Positions 23,866 to 36,700 of a stretch of 64,000 bases of DNA are shown piece by piece (position 1 is the stretch's first letter; each line of letters starts with the position of its first letter). The notes beneath the pieces were generated by a model. It was not told the DNA's origin, did not search any database, and was given only the letters and a program-made list of their open reading frames with translations. The DNA is from Mesostigma viride (Eukaryota > Streptophyta > Mesostigmatophyceae > Mesostigmatales > Mesostigmataceae). Location: NCBI GenBank assembly GCA_009746045.1, contig RPFO01000296.1:2910798-2974797 (forward strand), given 5' to 3'. Position numbers and translations under genes: made by a program.

Positions 23866-24779
23866 GGGCACAGGCGGCCCATGTGCGGCGTTGAGTTGAG
23901 TTGAGTTTGTTCCCGCGCCGGTGAACCGACAGGGTTCATTAGTAGTGGATCCAACGGCTGGTCCTGCCTTACTGTATGGCAAACAAGGTGAGAGCGGTGA
24001 GATACTTGACCCCTGCTTTAGTGCGGCGTGGGAAACAACTGAACTGAACTGAACACACCGTGATACTAGCAAATATGATTTCGTATATCGAAGATGCCCG
24101 AGTACGAGTAGAAGGGGTCGGCTTGAAAGCTCCCCTTGAAAGTTGAAAGCATCGTGAATATAATTGGCCCCTTGCTACGGGCTACCGTGCCATCGGCCGT
24201 CTCTGCTGCATGTGCGGCGTGAGTTGTGCCAACAACAAAAACAACAAACAGCTAGGCATTTCAGGCTATTTCTGGCATACCTGGGTCACCTTATAACTGT
24301 TATATGGAAATAAACTAACACCCATTTCACCGGAAAAACAACAAACAGTTCCTCTACTGTACTGTGGAGATAGGTATCTGTAGATAGCGTGGAGTCCAGA
24401 TCCAGGGACTCTTGAACCCTGCGACGCAGTCCTCCTACTTCAACCCCAAAGGTGTGTGAGTTTGGCAGAGCGCGGGAAGCGCGCCAATTTGATTGATGCG
24501 CCTGCGTAAGCCACGCCGCTGAGCCTCGGGCCCCTTCCGGCGCGAGTTGCGTGACTTCCCAACAGGCTGGTGCCTGCCAAGTGCCAACTGGTCGCGGACG
24601 GGTAGTGAGTCATCACCCGCGCCAGCCGTTTCAAGCAGGTGCTTCAAAAAATGCTGGCTGGCAGGCAAGCCAGCCCCGCGTGGAAGGCTGAAAAGCGAAC
24701 CAGGTGTTTCCGTTGGCGATGGCCGCGACCAGCGAATGACGGCAGGCTAGCGGGGAACGAATATACGTGTTCGAGCGAT
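22992..24779. other. Divergent intergenic region between P450 and arginine decarboxylase
   Basis: The region between the two start codons probably holds both promoters. It contains CAA microsatellites (23288-23318, 23489-23509 and 23812-23862), three tandem 21-22-bp units with CCGCACAGATGTAGCCGAAA (about 23598-23662) and a small TIR-like element (23893-24052). No gene, TATA box or other promoter signal could be identified with confidence. Confidence 0.5.
23893..24052. mobile_element. Small TIR-like element with pentanucleotide ends
   Basis: The left end reads TTGAGTTGAGTTGAG then TTTGTTCCCGCGCC. The right end, reverse complemented, reads TTCAGTTCAGTTCAG then TTGTTTCCCACGCC. The similar ends in inverted orientation and the ~160-bp length suggest a MITE. 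A related arrangement lies at about 61583-61805. Confidence 0.45.
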
Positions 24780-27700
24780 ATGACCACGCATGCGTGCTGC
24801 GCCTTTCGACCTCGCCTTTGCTTGCAGAGCTCGCCCGGGTGCGCGGGGCAGCCCGCGTGCCTTCCGGCCCGCGAAGCGCATGTGAAGAAGGTTTCCGCCG
24901 GCCTTCGGTCACATGTCAAGTGTTTGAAGCCATTAGGGGTGCCCAAGCTTTCTGCGCCCTTTCAGTCTCGGCGGCCACAATGGATTCGTCACCAGGCCGT
25001 CGTAACTCGTGCGGCTCAGGCCATCAATTCCGAAGGATGGACCATCGATGATGCAACGGAACTCTACCGCATTGATGGATGGGGAGCTCCGTACTTCCGA
25101 ATCAATTCTAAGGGCAATATAGCCGTTCGACCCCTTGGTGATGAATGTAAGAGGATGCACCTAATTTTTCAACCCATCGTATTTGCTGTTCGATGAAAAG
25201 TTTCGCCATGTCGGCAGTATCAGTACATTCTTCGGAAAGCCTAAATAAACTAATGCGAGGTTGCGAAGTTTTTACCTCGACTGAAAACACATGAGGTCAA
25301 GCTGCTGTACTTATCTACGTATCTTCTAGCCTTAAGAAGTTCTGCCGTGTGGTTGGGGGAAATAGCGGTCTGGCTAAGTGTTTTCGCTAGAGATCATTCC
25401 CTGATCGTTCGTGCGCCGACCGAGGACAGCGCATAGATTGAGCACATGCTAATGATATCGTCGAGGGATGTGCGATTGATATATCTTCATAGTCTGCGTG
25501 CCTTGTTGTTGACCTGGTCAACTTGTGCCAAGCGAGTTCCGGCACTTCCAAACATTTTTTCCCGCCTCCTGTGTCATGCGGTCCACAGCATGTCCTGGCT
25601 ACTTTCTACCCTTCACAAAACCAATTTTCCTGAGACGCCCTTCAGCGCATTTCCAACGGCACGTTAGGTTGGCATGTATTTGGAAGACCACTCGTCTAGC
25701 AGAACAAGACATTGTTTCAGACTGGCATGACTGAAACCTTGGTGGGCTCCATTCTATATGTCTCGCCAGCAGACCCCCTGGAAAATGATGAGCTGTTCAC
25801 GAATGGGTAAAGGGAGCAAGAATATCCAAAGATATTTGCATAGCAATGGTTTTGTAGTTACTCCTTGCGTTCTCTGTGCCTGTCCATGCTAGCTGCTTCA
25901 TACCTCGCGTGGGCGACCATTTGAAAATGCTTTTTGAACACCCTTGCAGATGGGCCCTGGACATCCTTTCATCGCTGACTTCCCCTTCCACTTTTCCTTT
26001 CTGACCGGCCAATGTTCCCTTGCCGGTTTCCTGCTCCCACTTTCCTTCCGGACCACCCTGCCCGCCCCCCCCCCTGCCAGGCGAGGACCGCGAGATCGAT
26101 GTGCTGGAGCTGCTGCAGTCGCTGGGCAAGCGCGGCCTGTCGGCGCCGCTGCTGCTGCGGTTCCCCGAGATTGTCTGTGATCGCGTGCGCCGGCTGCAGG
26201 AGTGCTTCGATGAGGCGATTTACAACTTTGGATATGAGGTAGGTGTTTGAGAATTATGAGGGCTTATGAACGGCTATGGCTTTAAGGTCCACGTAGTTAC
26301 ATGGCTGCGAAATCTGACTGTACTGTTTGAAGCTGGATGTGTCATGGCTCACTGGCTAGGCACATTCTGTGCATACTAGTCCATGGAGTCTTGAGCAATT
26401 CCTGCCAACGCTCACGTCGGCTGGCTTGGGATCTTAGGAAGCCACGCCCATCTTGGGCAACTAGGCACCAATCGTGAGTACCCACATGGCAGAAGGCCCC
26501 ATGTGCTCCAGCTTGATGTGGCAAGCAGTGCCGGTTCCATGTGTCCCAAACACGAACGAGACTGCATCCAGCTTTCTAGGCCAGGCCCCATGGCTGCTCT
26601 GGATGCTAGTCATCCAAGCTGGTGTCGCAGAGAGCTCCAAAGGCTCTGTGAAAGTATTCTGCATGCATTACGTTTCTGCTCAGCGACATTTTGTCAGGCT
26701 GAGATTAACAAGGGCTTGGCCTGCCTGTCTGACCATAGGGTGCAGCCCTCCTGCTCTTTTTGTGTCTCATTTCCCCTGCGGTTGCTGCGTCCCAACCTAT
26801 CCTCAAAAAATGCCCTAGTTTTGGTTCAGATGTCTTGATATGTTTCCTTCGCCAACGAGTGACTGATGCAGACATGGCTTTGCCTTGCGCATGAAGCAGC
26901 AGTTCCTCTTCCCATGATTGACACAGTCACGGCACGCCTCATTTGCACGCTTGCACGCCTTACCTATGGACACCCTTGATGCTCAGCAGTGAGCAAGATC
27001 GCAGAATGCTAGCAATTCATTCACGCCCCTCTCTCGCTCGTTCATGGTGGTAGTGCATCTCTCATACCCATACCCTATTTATGCATGCACCATGTCGCAA
27101 TCTTCCCCCCTACCCTCAAACACACTAATATAGAGACCCACCCACCCCTCTCGCGTGTGTGTGCGGCACCGCACCAGTCCACGTTCCAGGGCGTGTTCCC
27201 CGTCAAGTGCAACCATGACCGCCACGTGCTCGAGGCCGCCGTTTCCTTTGGCTCGCGCTATGCGTTCGGGCTGGAGGCCGGGTCCAAGCCGGAGCTGCTC
27301 ATCGCCATGTCCGTGCTCAAGCGCTGCGGGGCGCCCGGCGCGCTGCTCATTTGCAACGGGTACAAGGTGGGTAGAGCAAAATCCATGAGTGAGATGCAAA
27401 CCTTAGCGCGCGGCTCACGGGGTGCAATGGGGGGCTAGGTGCGCACTACCAATGGGTGGGAGGCGCACTGGGCATACAGCGGTGTGCTCACGGGGTGATC
27501 CGGGGGACCGCTTGGCCCTGTGCGCAGATGGGAGAATGTGGATGGGCATCAAGGGGCGCAGCCCTGTGCAAGTCCAGTTATGATGGATAACGTCACACTG
27601 GTGCTTGCCCACTTTCTGGACATGCACCTATGCCGTACTTTATGGTATCATCCCATACGATTACGTGGCAGTTCAACAGAGTCTATTGATAGTTCGTGCA

Positions 27701-30700
27701 TGCATCATTGAGGTCCCTGCATCTGCCCACCGCTTCTTGCCTGTCTTTTTCTCCCCTTCCCTGCCATTTGTGGTACCAGGACGAGGACTACATCACGACG
27801 GCGCTACTGAGTCAGCAGCTGGGGGTGCAGTCGGTCATCGTGATGGAGAAGGTACGTTGCGATACTCGATGTGATGGGATCAATGTGTTCTCGGCATGCT
27901 GGCTTGGAGATGAGTCGTGCTGATTGGAAGGGCACGTCATTGCATGTTTTTCGAGTAATGGGCCCCTTCTCAGTTTAGGGTCATGCACACACCATGGGGT
28001 TGCTGTCTTTTGTCATTTGATTGGGGTTGCTTGGGGCATGGAGCGCCAGCTCTTTTCTGGGCATGGTCCTTCCAATCAACCGTTGGCTACGAAGCTGTCT
28101 TCTGTACTGCATTGGGACAGGCGTTGTGTCGTCTTTGCTATCGTGCTTTGCTCCTATGCCGGTGCTGGTATGTGATGTTGAGTATATGTATATAATGCAT
28201 GCTGCTGGTGTAGCCCACCCGACCCCACTGCACATTACTCAACGCGTACTACCTCCTGCTCATCCTGCACTTTCATGCCACAACTTTCGGCCCTCCACCC
28301 CACGTGTCCCCTCCCCACGCCACCCATTTCGCCCCCCCCCCCCCACCCTTCACCCCCCCCCTTCCCACACACACACACTGCGGCGCAGATTGACGAGCTG
28401 GCGCTGGTGCTGCGCGTCTCGGCGGCACTGGGTGTGCGCCCCACGTTGGGCGTGCGTGCCAAGCTGTCCACCCGCCACAAGGGCCACTGGGGGTCCACCT
28501 CGGGCGATGGCGCCAAGTTTGGCCTCAACGTGCCCGAGATGGTGCAGGTGGTGGAGGAGCTGAGGAAGGCAAGTGGTGGGCGCATAGCTGCAGTGGTGGT
28601 GATGGTTGGGCAAGGTTGGTAGGGCAAGTGGTGGTGCATTAAGGAACGTTTTTGGATTAGTTTTGTAGATGGAGGCAGTCACATAACTGTGGCGGTGATT
28701 GGATGTGGACCACGTGCATAAAGTTGGCGTAGGGAGCTGGGAGCTTTGTGGTGGCTGGGGGGGGTTCGTGAGACAGCTTGTCAAGGCACATACGGTTAGG
28801 AGATAGAAGTGACTTGGAGGCGATGAGGTATTCTCTTCCCAGGGAGTGGTGGTGGTAAGCCCTGCGAGGTGGTATGGTAAGCCTTCACATTGGGTTTGCG
28901 GCATCATGGATTACTGGAAGTCAATTTGTTGGCATGTCTGTGGTCAGGTCGGTCGTGTGATATCTTTAGATAGTGTGCACGGATTGCTCGTGTGCCAGTT
29001 ACAAGATACGACGTGGGTTTTGCATGCCACACCCGCTTCCATGTTCCTCACGGCTCGCCCGTGGCGCAACTCTTGCTATAGCATGCAAGAAACGGTGTGG
29101 TTTTGCACGCTATACTACGATACGTTATATGATGCGACCAGCATCACCATTTTTGCTGGTCGCGTGCGCCTGCTTGATGGTCATTGGAGCCACTAGAGCA
29201 CCGGTGTCTGTTGAGACAGCTTGCATGGGCTTGCAACGGTTGTTGCTGTTGCGATTGACTCACCCGCAGTTTGGACGATTTCCCTCACGACTCACCCATG
29301 GCACAACCCTTTGTATCTCGTTCCCTGTATCACGAGCATTCTGGTTCTGCCCCCGGTCGCCTCGTCTCCACTCCTCTAACCCCCCTGTGCCCTGCTCCAT
29401 GCCCCCCCCTCCCCCCCTCGCCCTTTCCCCCCCAGCACAACATGCTGGACTGCCTTCAGCTGCTCCACTTCCACATCGGGTCGCAGATTCCCTCCATCTC
29501 CATCATCAAGGAGGCGCTGCGTGAGGCATCCTACACCTACTGCGAGCTCTACCGCATGGGCGCGCAGATGGTGCGTGATGGCGATTGTGATTCACTCAAT
29601 CATCGTTCTGGGGTCTCAATTACCCCATTGCATCAAGTTAGTCAGGCTGGTGCTGTTGGCTAGTGTGGCTCTGGTTTTGCATGCATTAGCAGTTTGCAGT
29701 CTCTGTCTCCGTGGAAGGCATTCTGGTTCATGGTGTTGCAAAGCCTAACACAGCTATCACACTATCATGCCCCTGGCCATCCAAGCTTAGGTGCAGAATA
29801 CCACATGGACCTGTGGTCACGCAGCAGGCGGGCGGTTGTGGTCCAGCAGCACTTGGCTCTTCTGCTCTGTCCAGCGCAATATTTTCTTATGTGCTTGTCT
29901 GATGGTTATAGTGGCGGCCGCCTGGCTCTGCTTATTATTAACCACAGTCTCCAAACCCTCAGATGAAGCCTTCGGTCCAACCTCTTTTCTGTAGCTTCCC
30001 TGTCGGTGCAATGCCCCTATTGGTCCAATCTTTTGATTAACTTATGCACCCTGCATTCTCAATCGATCCAGTCACCCCATTTGTCTACCTCCCCATTCAG
30101 TCCATCTCGTTGTCAATCCACACACCCCTAATAACTGTCCTATTCTGCTGATATAACCTTGCTACCCCCCTATACACCCATCATCCTCACCGCACACCAG
30201 GGCTATGTGGACGTGGGTGGCGGCCTGGCGGTCAACTACGACGGAACGCAGAGCGCCGCGTTCAATGCGATGGACTACACGACGCAGGTGAGGGCGATAG
30301 ATGGACTACACGACTGTTCCTTGCGTATAAATGGCTTGTGGTTAGCTTACGTCAGTATTAAGTGATGTGTTCCGGTTGCCACAATCAACCCATGCGACCA
30401 CCCACCACCCACCACCCACCACCCACCACCCACCACCCACCACCCACCACCCACCACCCACCACCCACCACCCACCACCCACCACCCACCACCCACCACC
30501 CACCACCCACCACCCACCACCCACCACCCACCACCCACCCACTCTATACCTTGTCCCCCCCACTCCTCAAGAGTTTCCCCTTGCAGTGCTAAGCTTGACC
30601 CCCCCACGCATACCACCCCTGCACCTTTCATTCCTTTTCTCCCCCCCCCTTTGTCCCCCGCGCCCCCCCCCAGAACTACGCGAACGATGTGGTGGCGGCG

Positions 30701-33700
30701 CTCAAGGACGCGTGCGCGCTGACCCGCACGCCGCACCCCTGCATCGCCAGCGAGAGCGGCCGCGCGCTCGCCTCCTCCCACTCGGTCCTCGTGTTCAACA
30801 TCGTGAGCGGCAGCCCCTCGCCCTCTGCGGCCGCGCGCAGCGGGGAGAGCTTCACTGAGTCACTGCTGCGCGACTTCCAGGTAAGGAGGGTTTGGGGGCA
30901 ATGGGGGGTGGATGGGGCATTTTGGTGCCGGTAGGAGGCAGTAGGGGACGGGAGGGGGTGGGAGAGGCTGGTAGGGGACGGTAGTGGGGCGGTAGGGGGC
31001 GGTAGGGGGCGGTAGGGGGCGGTAGGGGGCGGTAGGGGGCGGTAGGGGGCGGTAGGGGGCGGTAGGGGGCAGTAGGGGGCAGTAGTGACTGGGCAGTAGG
31101 GGGGCGGTAGGGGGGCGTTAGTTGGCGGTAGGGGGCGGTTGGGGGGCGATAGGGGGCGGTAGGGGGCAATCACACGAGTATTTCTGTGGCTTTAAAGAGA
31201 ACTACTTTGGGTGCTGGAAAGCTGCGTGCCTATCTGCACTTACCGTGTATGGGCTTTCCCATGTTTTCTTTTGGTGGCATGTTGGTTCCGAGGGCAGGCC
31301 GACAGAATGTTATGCGATGTGCAGGCGGTCACTGATGCTCTTTCGAGCGTTGCCTTGTCTTTTACAAGCAGGCATATATTGAGAGATTATCTTGTTGGGG
31401 TTTTTGACGTTGACTGTAATGCATGCTGTAGCGTAATTTTACTGTACTGTTGATGTTTCTACCTTAAATCCCATGCTTAAAATCCCGGTTGTCGTCTCAC
31501 CCCAACCACCTGGCACCTGGGGGCGACGCTGGGAATGTGAAATATGTGTTTTCACCTACCTTCAATGCATGTAAGATTGGGCACATGGAAGCAGCACCTT
31601 AACCCCCATCCCTTGGCAACCTCCCCCCTCCCCTCTCCCTCCGTCCTCACCCCCTCTTCCCCTTCTTCTCCCTCCCCCCTCTCCTCCCCCACAAACCCCC
31701 AGGAGCTGAGCGTGGAGGACATTGAGGCGGAGATCGAGGACATCATCGCCGCATCCACGGGCGATGAGGACGAGGCAGGGGAGGAGGCCGAGGAGGCCGA
31801 GCGCGCGGCGGTGGCCGGGGGAGGAGGGGGGGGAGTTGGGGGCCGAGACCGAGGGCAGGCCCCTGCGGCAACAGCGGCAGCCCCCCCCAGGCCAGCGCGC
31901 GAGAACAACTGGGATGGCCACTTTGAGGACGGCGACGCGTCCGACCTGGACCTCTTCTTCATGGACGGCAAGTTTGCGCCCATGGGGGGCAGTGCGCTGG
32001 CGGCGGGTCGCGCGTCATCGGCCCGCCCCTCGCCTCGCCCGTCGTCCTCCTCACCGTCTTCGGGGGCTGTGGGGGCTGTGGCGAGCAGCGGCGCAGCAAT
32101 CGCACAGGCGGTGACGGCGAATGGCAACGGCTTGGCACGGGAGAACGGGAATGGAAATGGGAATGGGAATAAGAATGGGAATGGGAATGGGTACGGGGCC
32201 AATGACATGATGGGCACCACCCTGACTGCGAACAACCCGGCGACACTTGGTGCCATCTCGGCGAGCGCGCTGCACACGACCGCTGTGGAGGGCCTGCGCG
32301 TCGCCAAGGGGGCGCCCACCGCGTCGACTGCGGGGCAGGACCGGGGCGCAGGCAAGCGAATGGTTCGAACCGATGACGGCAATGCTACTAATGCAACTAT
32401 GAACAGCAATACTTGTAACAGTGCCATGGCGGTGGTGGCCAAGGAGGCCGAGCCAGGGGAGGGCGGCGAGGAGGGCGAGGTGCACTACCTGGACCCACAG
32501 GAGCAGCGCAACCAGTACATGATCGCCACGTTTCGGCTCGTGGCCGCGTCGGTCACGGACGACAACTTCCAAGAGGCCTACAACGACGCGGTCCAGTTCC
32601 GCAACGAGGCGCGCTCGCTCTTCAACCTGGGGTTCCTGAGGTAGGGGCTTAGGGTGGGAACTAGTTTGCGCTGAGGAGGGGTGGAGGGGGGGCGAGATTG
32701 GCCTGAAAGGGACTACCTTGGGTGTGGGGGTGAAAACCAGAGGTGGGCCCTAGATTGGGGTAGCGTAGATTGGCAAGGTAAGGCATACTATGAATGGAGA
32801 CCTTTGATAGGATTACCAGTAGATTTTTTAATTATAGGCGGTGGTTTAGGATCACAGGCAACATTCTATTCCCCACTTTTTGTACCTGACCCCTTGAAGC
32901 CTGCTTGGCGTGAGGGGTGTTCGTACGGCTTGCTCACGTCTGTCGATGGGATCGTTTGCACCTGACCCCTTGAAGCCTGCTTGGCACGAGGGGTGTTCGA
33001 ACCAGGGTTGGGCGTTAAGGGGGTAAGGGGGTTGATGTAACGTAAACACGTCAAATGGCCAAAAGGGTGACGTAGAACGTAACGTAGACGTAGAAGTTGA
33101 CGTGCGTAATGTAAAGACGTAACGTAACGTAAACATGTAAAGCCGCACGAAAGCTTATGATTTTCCAGCTATGTTCCACCATTCCATGGCAAAAACTACT
33201 ACAGTGCTGTCCGTGCACCGCATGGCGCCGCGCCGACGTGGGGTGACGCACCGCCATGAAGCCTACAAACGCGTACTAGCACCACTTCACCTCGCAAGTA
33301 TCTGCCGACATTCCCAAACTGATTACGTTTACGTCCATTTACGTTACGTCTTTACGGGGAACGTATCGTAGAAACGTAACGTTAAGGGGGTACGTACGTA
33401 GAGGTCTTACGTGCCATTTTATCGCCACGTAAAGCGTAACGTAAACCAACGTACATAAACCACGTAATTTCGTAAATGACGTAACGTAAACCCTTTACGC
33501 CAAACCCTGGTTCGAACTGCTTGCTCACTTCTGGCGATGGGATCGTTTGCACCTGGAGCTTTTAGTGATGCAAGCTCGGCCACTGCTGTCAATGGTTAAA
33601 CAGTTATAAGGCTGTCCATTGTTAAACAGTAGTAATGCTGTGAAAAGTTATATCGTCGTATGTGTGTGCTTCAGTGGGGCCCCCTTTCCCAGGTTCCACT

Positions 33701-36700
33701 TCCTTCTCTCTGTGCTGTCGTATCGTTATACTTCATGTCTAGCACTCCCAGCCTCATGCGTGTCACACCGTTATCGACTGTTGGCATCATGTCACGTTCG
33801 TGGCGATGGGTACCGTGAGCTGTTTGCCTGCCTCTCTCCCTCTTGACCTGCCGGCCACGTACGGCATCCCTCCTGTGTTCTTAATCCCTATGCCCATCCG
33901 GTCTCCCCTTGCCGATCCACCCACCCATCCACATGTCCCCTCTATTCTCACTATGCTCCCCTTCCCTCCCTCTACCCACTCATCCCTCTAACCCATGTGT
34001 GCCCCCAATGTTCCCCGCGCCCCCCCCCCCCCCGGCTCCCCCCAGCCTCCCCCACAAGGCGGAGGTGGAGGCGCTGTACCAGGCCACGTGCCGGAGCGTG
34101 CTGGAGGCAGCGCACCGCGCGGGGGCCGCGTCGTCGGGGGACATGAGCCGCGTGAAGAACTCGCTCGCGCCGCTGTGAGTGATGGGACGTGAATAGTCAC
34201 ACCACATTGACTGGTGGATGGGCGTAGGGATCGTCGCTCCCCTGTGTGTGGTGGATGGGCATGTGGTTAGTTGCGCCGCTGCAAGTCTCGTGGATGATGG
34301 AATGGGACGGGATGGGGACCAACAGGCCAAGTGATGCTTAGTATGAGGATGCTTGTGCTGGCTGTGAGGGCTAGGCCCACATGGGTGGGGGCGGGTAGGT
34401 GGCGTGACGATAACCTGTGGTAGATGCGCGCATGCATCTGGGAGTGGCACGTTCGTATAGGGCGATTGACCCGTGTGTCATGCGTACGGGTGGGATGGTT
34501 GGGTAGCTCATGGCGGGTGCTGCGGTCGTCGTATGACGGTTTGGGTGCCTGCTGCGGCCGCACGGCATGGGAGAGGATGCGCCACGATGGCCGCGCAAGC
34601 GGTTTGTCATGCAAGAGGCGGTGGACGTATTAGCATGGTGCGATAATGTTGTGTGACGCTTGGTTCCTTGACCTTTCCACCGGCGCATTCCGTACGGCGT
34701 AGGGGACCATCCCACATGCAGCGCGGGAACGCTCTGCCTGGCCATGGGCGCATGTGTCTGCAGGCCACCCCACCATCCTTGCGTTCTGCGGTGCCTCTCC
34801 CCTCCCCGTGCTGTGGTTTCATTTGACCAGCACGCCACCAGCCAACGTGACGTACCTACCCACGTGCTCACGGCCTTTTGCTCCTTCCGGTTCGTTCCCG
34901 ATTGGCTCCCGTTGCGTGCTCTAAGACTTGAGCACGCTTGCTTGTGTTAGTCGCCGGGTCCTGGTTTCTACCTCTTCCAATGCCATGGTCGATATGGCAC
35001 CCCCTTTAACGTGCCCATGGTCACTGTGGTCACATAAAACGCGTGGTCACTGTGCCCCCCCGGCCCCCCTATTGCATCGCGCAGCCTCTTGTTATCATCC
35101 TGGCTCTCACTTCAGTATCAGCCTGATTTTCACTTTTACCATATGTGGCCATGGCCATGTATGGCCACAAACCGTGCATGGTCCCCTGGTACCACAACGA
35201 CCCTACCGTCCCCTCTCGCGCATCCCCCTCTCGCGCCCCCCCCTCTCGCGCATCCCCCTCTCGCGCCCCCCCCTCTCGCGCGTCCCCCTCTCGCGCATCC
35301 CCCTCTCGCGCATCCCCCTCTCGCGCATCCCCCTCTTGTGCGCCCCCCCCTCTCGCGCGTCGCGCGGTGCAGCTACTACGCCAACCTGTCCATCTTCCGC
35401 TCGGCGCCCGACACGTGGGCCATCCGCCAGCTGTTCCCGGTCATCCCGCTGCACCGCCACCTGGAGAAGCCGCAAGTGGAGGTGGGTGGGGCTGGGGGTG
35501 GGGGTGGGGATGTACGGGTGACATAGGGCACACGGAGCATATGGTGGCGCATATGGTGGAGACGCCGCAAATGGCTGTGGGTGGGGGTGGGGGTGGGGGT
35601 GGGGGTGGGGGTGGGGGTGGGGGTGGGGGTGGGGGTGGGGGTGCCATATGGCGTGCGTTTTATGGTGACGCGCGTTCCTTGGCTCATTGCGCTGCCTAGC
35701 CTACCCCACTGCACAGGGTTTGCCACCTTAGCATTGCTACGCTGCCTTCCTCCCTCTCCCTCCGACCTCCCCCTCTCTCAGCCCCCCTTGTGCCTGCCAT
35801 TCCTGCATGCATGGCCTGCCTCCCACATTGACATGCTTGCCACACATACGCGTGCATGGGCATGGGCATCGGTGTGGGAATGTGGCGTGTGCTACGTGCA
35901 CCCCTACTCGCGCTCCTTGCGCAGGCGTCCATCGTGGATATCACCTGCGACAGCGATGGCAAGCTGGACAACTTCATCGGGCAGGGGCCCGGCAGCGAGC
36001 CGTCCAAGGTGCTGCGCGTGCACCACGTGGATGCGGGGGAGGCCTACTTCCTGGGGCTCTTCCTCGCGGGCGTGTACCAGGTAGGGGAGTGCTGCGTGGT
36101 TGCATGACACGGCACGCGGCCGGTACATGCAAATGCATCTGTGTTTGCATCACACGTGAGATGCGGGCAGACATGCGGAGGGGCACTGGTGCTGGTGACC
36201 ATGTAGGGTGCTGGCTGTGGAATGTGCTCACCATGAAGTGACCCGCGGTGGGTGGGCCGTGGTTGGTCCTGGTGGGGACAGGGTAACGCTGCATAGGCAA
36301 CCAGCATGCTACGAAGACGTGCGTGCGATTCCTGTGGGCCTTCCCGTCATGCAATTAAATCAAATCAAATTCCCATCATGCCCGTCATGTCATGGAGGGG
36401 CACGCACCAGGTAGCACGGCTGTCGGCACGCAGGACTGGCCAGCGTTGATCCCACTCCATGCGGTTGGGTAGGGTGATAAGGGAATGGCGCACACCGGGT
36501 GGGCGGCATCGGATCGTGAGGGGCGGAGGTGCGCCCCAACCGAGGGGACCGTGCCCGTTGGGAGTCCAGCGACGGACGGGACACGGCCAGATCGCCCCCC
36601 TGGTGCAGTGTTGTGTGTTCAGCATTCGACAGTCCGGCGCCCGGGGTCTGTCATGGGATATCTGGGACGGCAGTTTCGTTTGTCGAGCTGGGCCAGCTCT

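Noticed and set aside
24435-25160. Minus-strand ORFs opposite ADC exon 1
   Set aside because: They have no motifs, while the plus strand shows the [15 protein letters not shown] start of arginine decarboxylase.
31552-32572. Long minus-strand ORFs opposite ADC exon 9
   Set aside because: They are open only because of the GC-rich low-complexity codons of exon 9; no domain signatures.
35203-35699. ORFs with repeated PSRASPSRA or RERGMRERG units
   Set aside because: They arise from the CCCCTCTCGCG repeat in ADC intron 10 and from the (GGGGGT)n array in intron 11.
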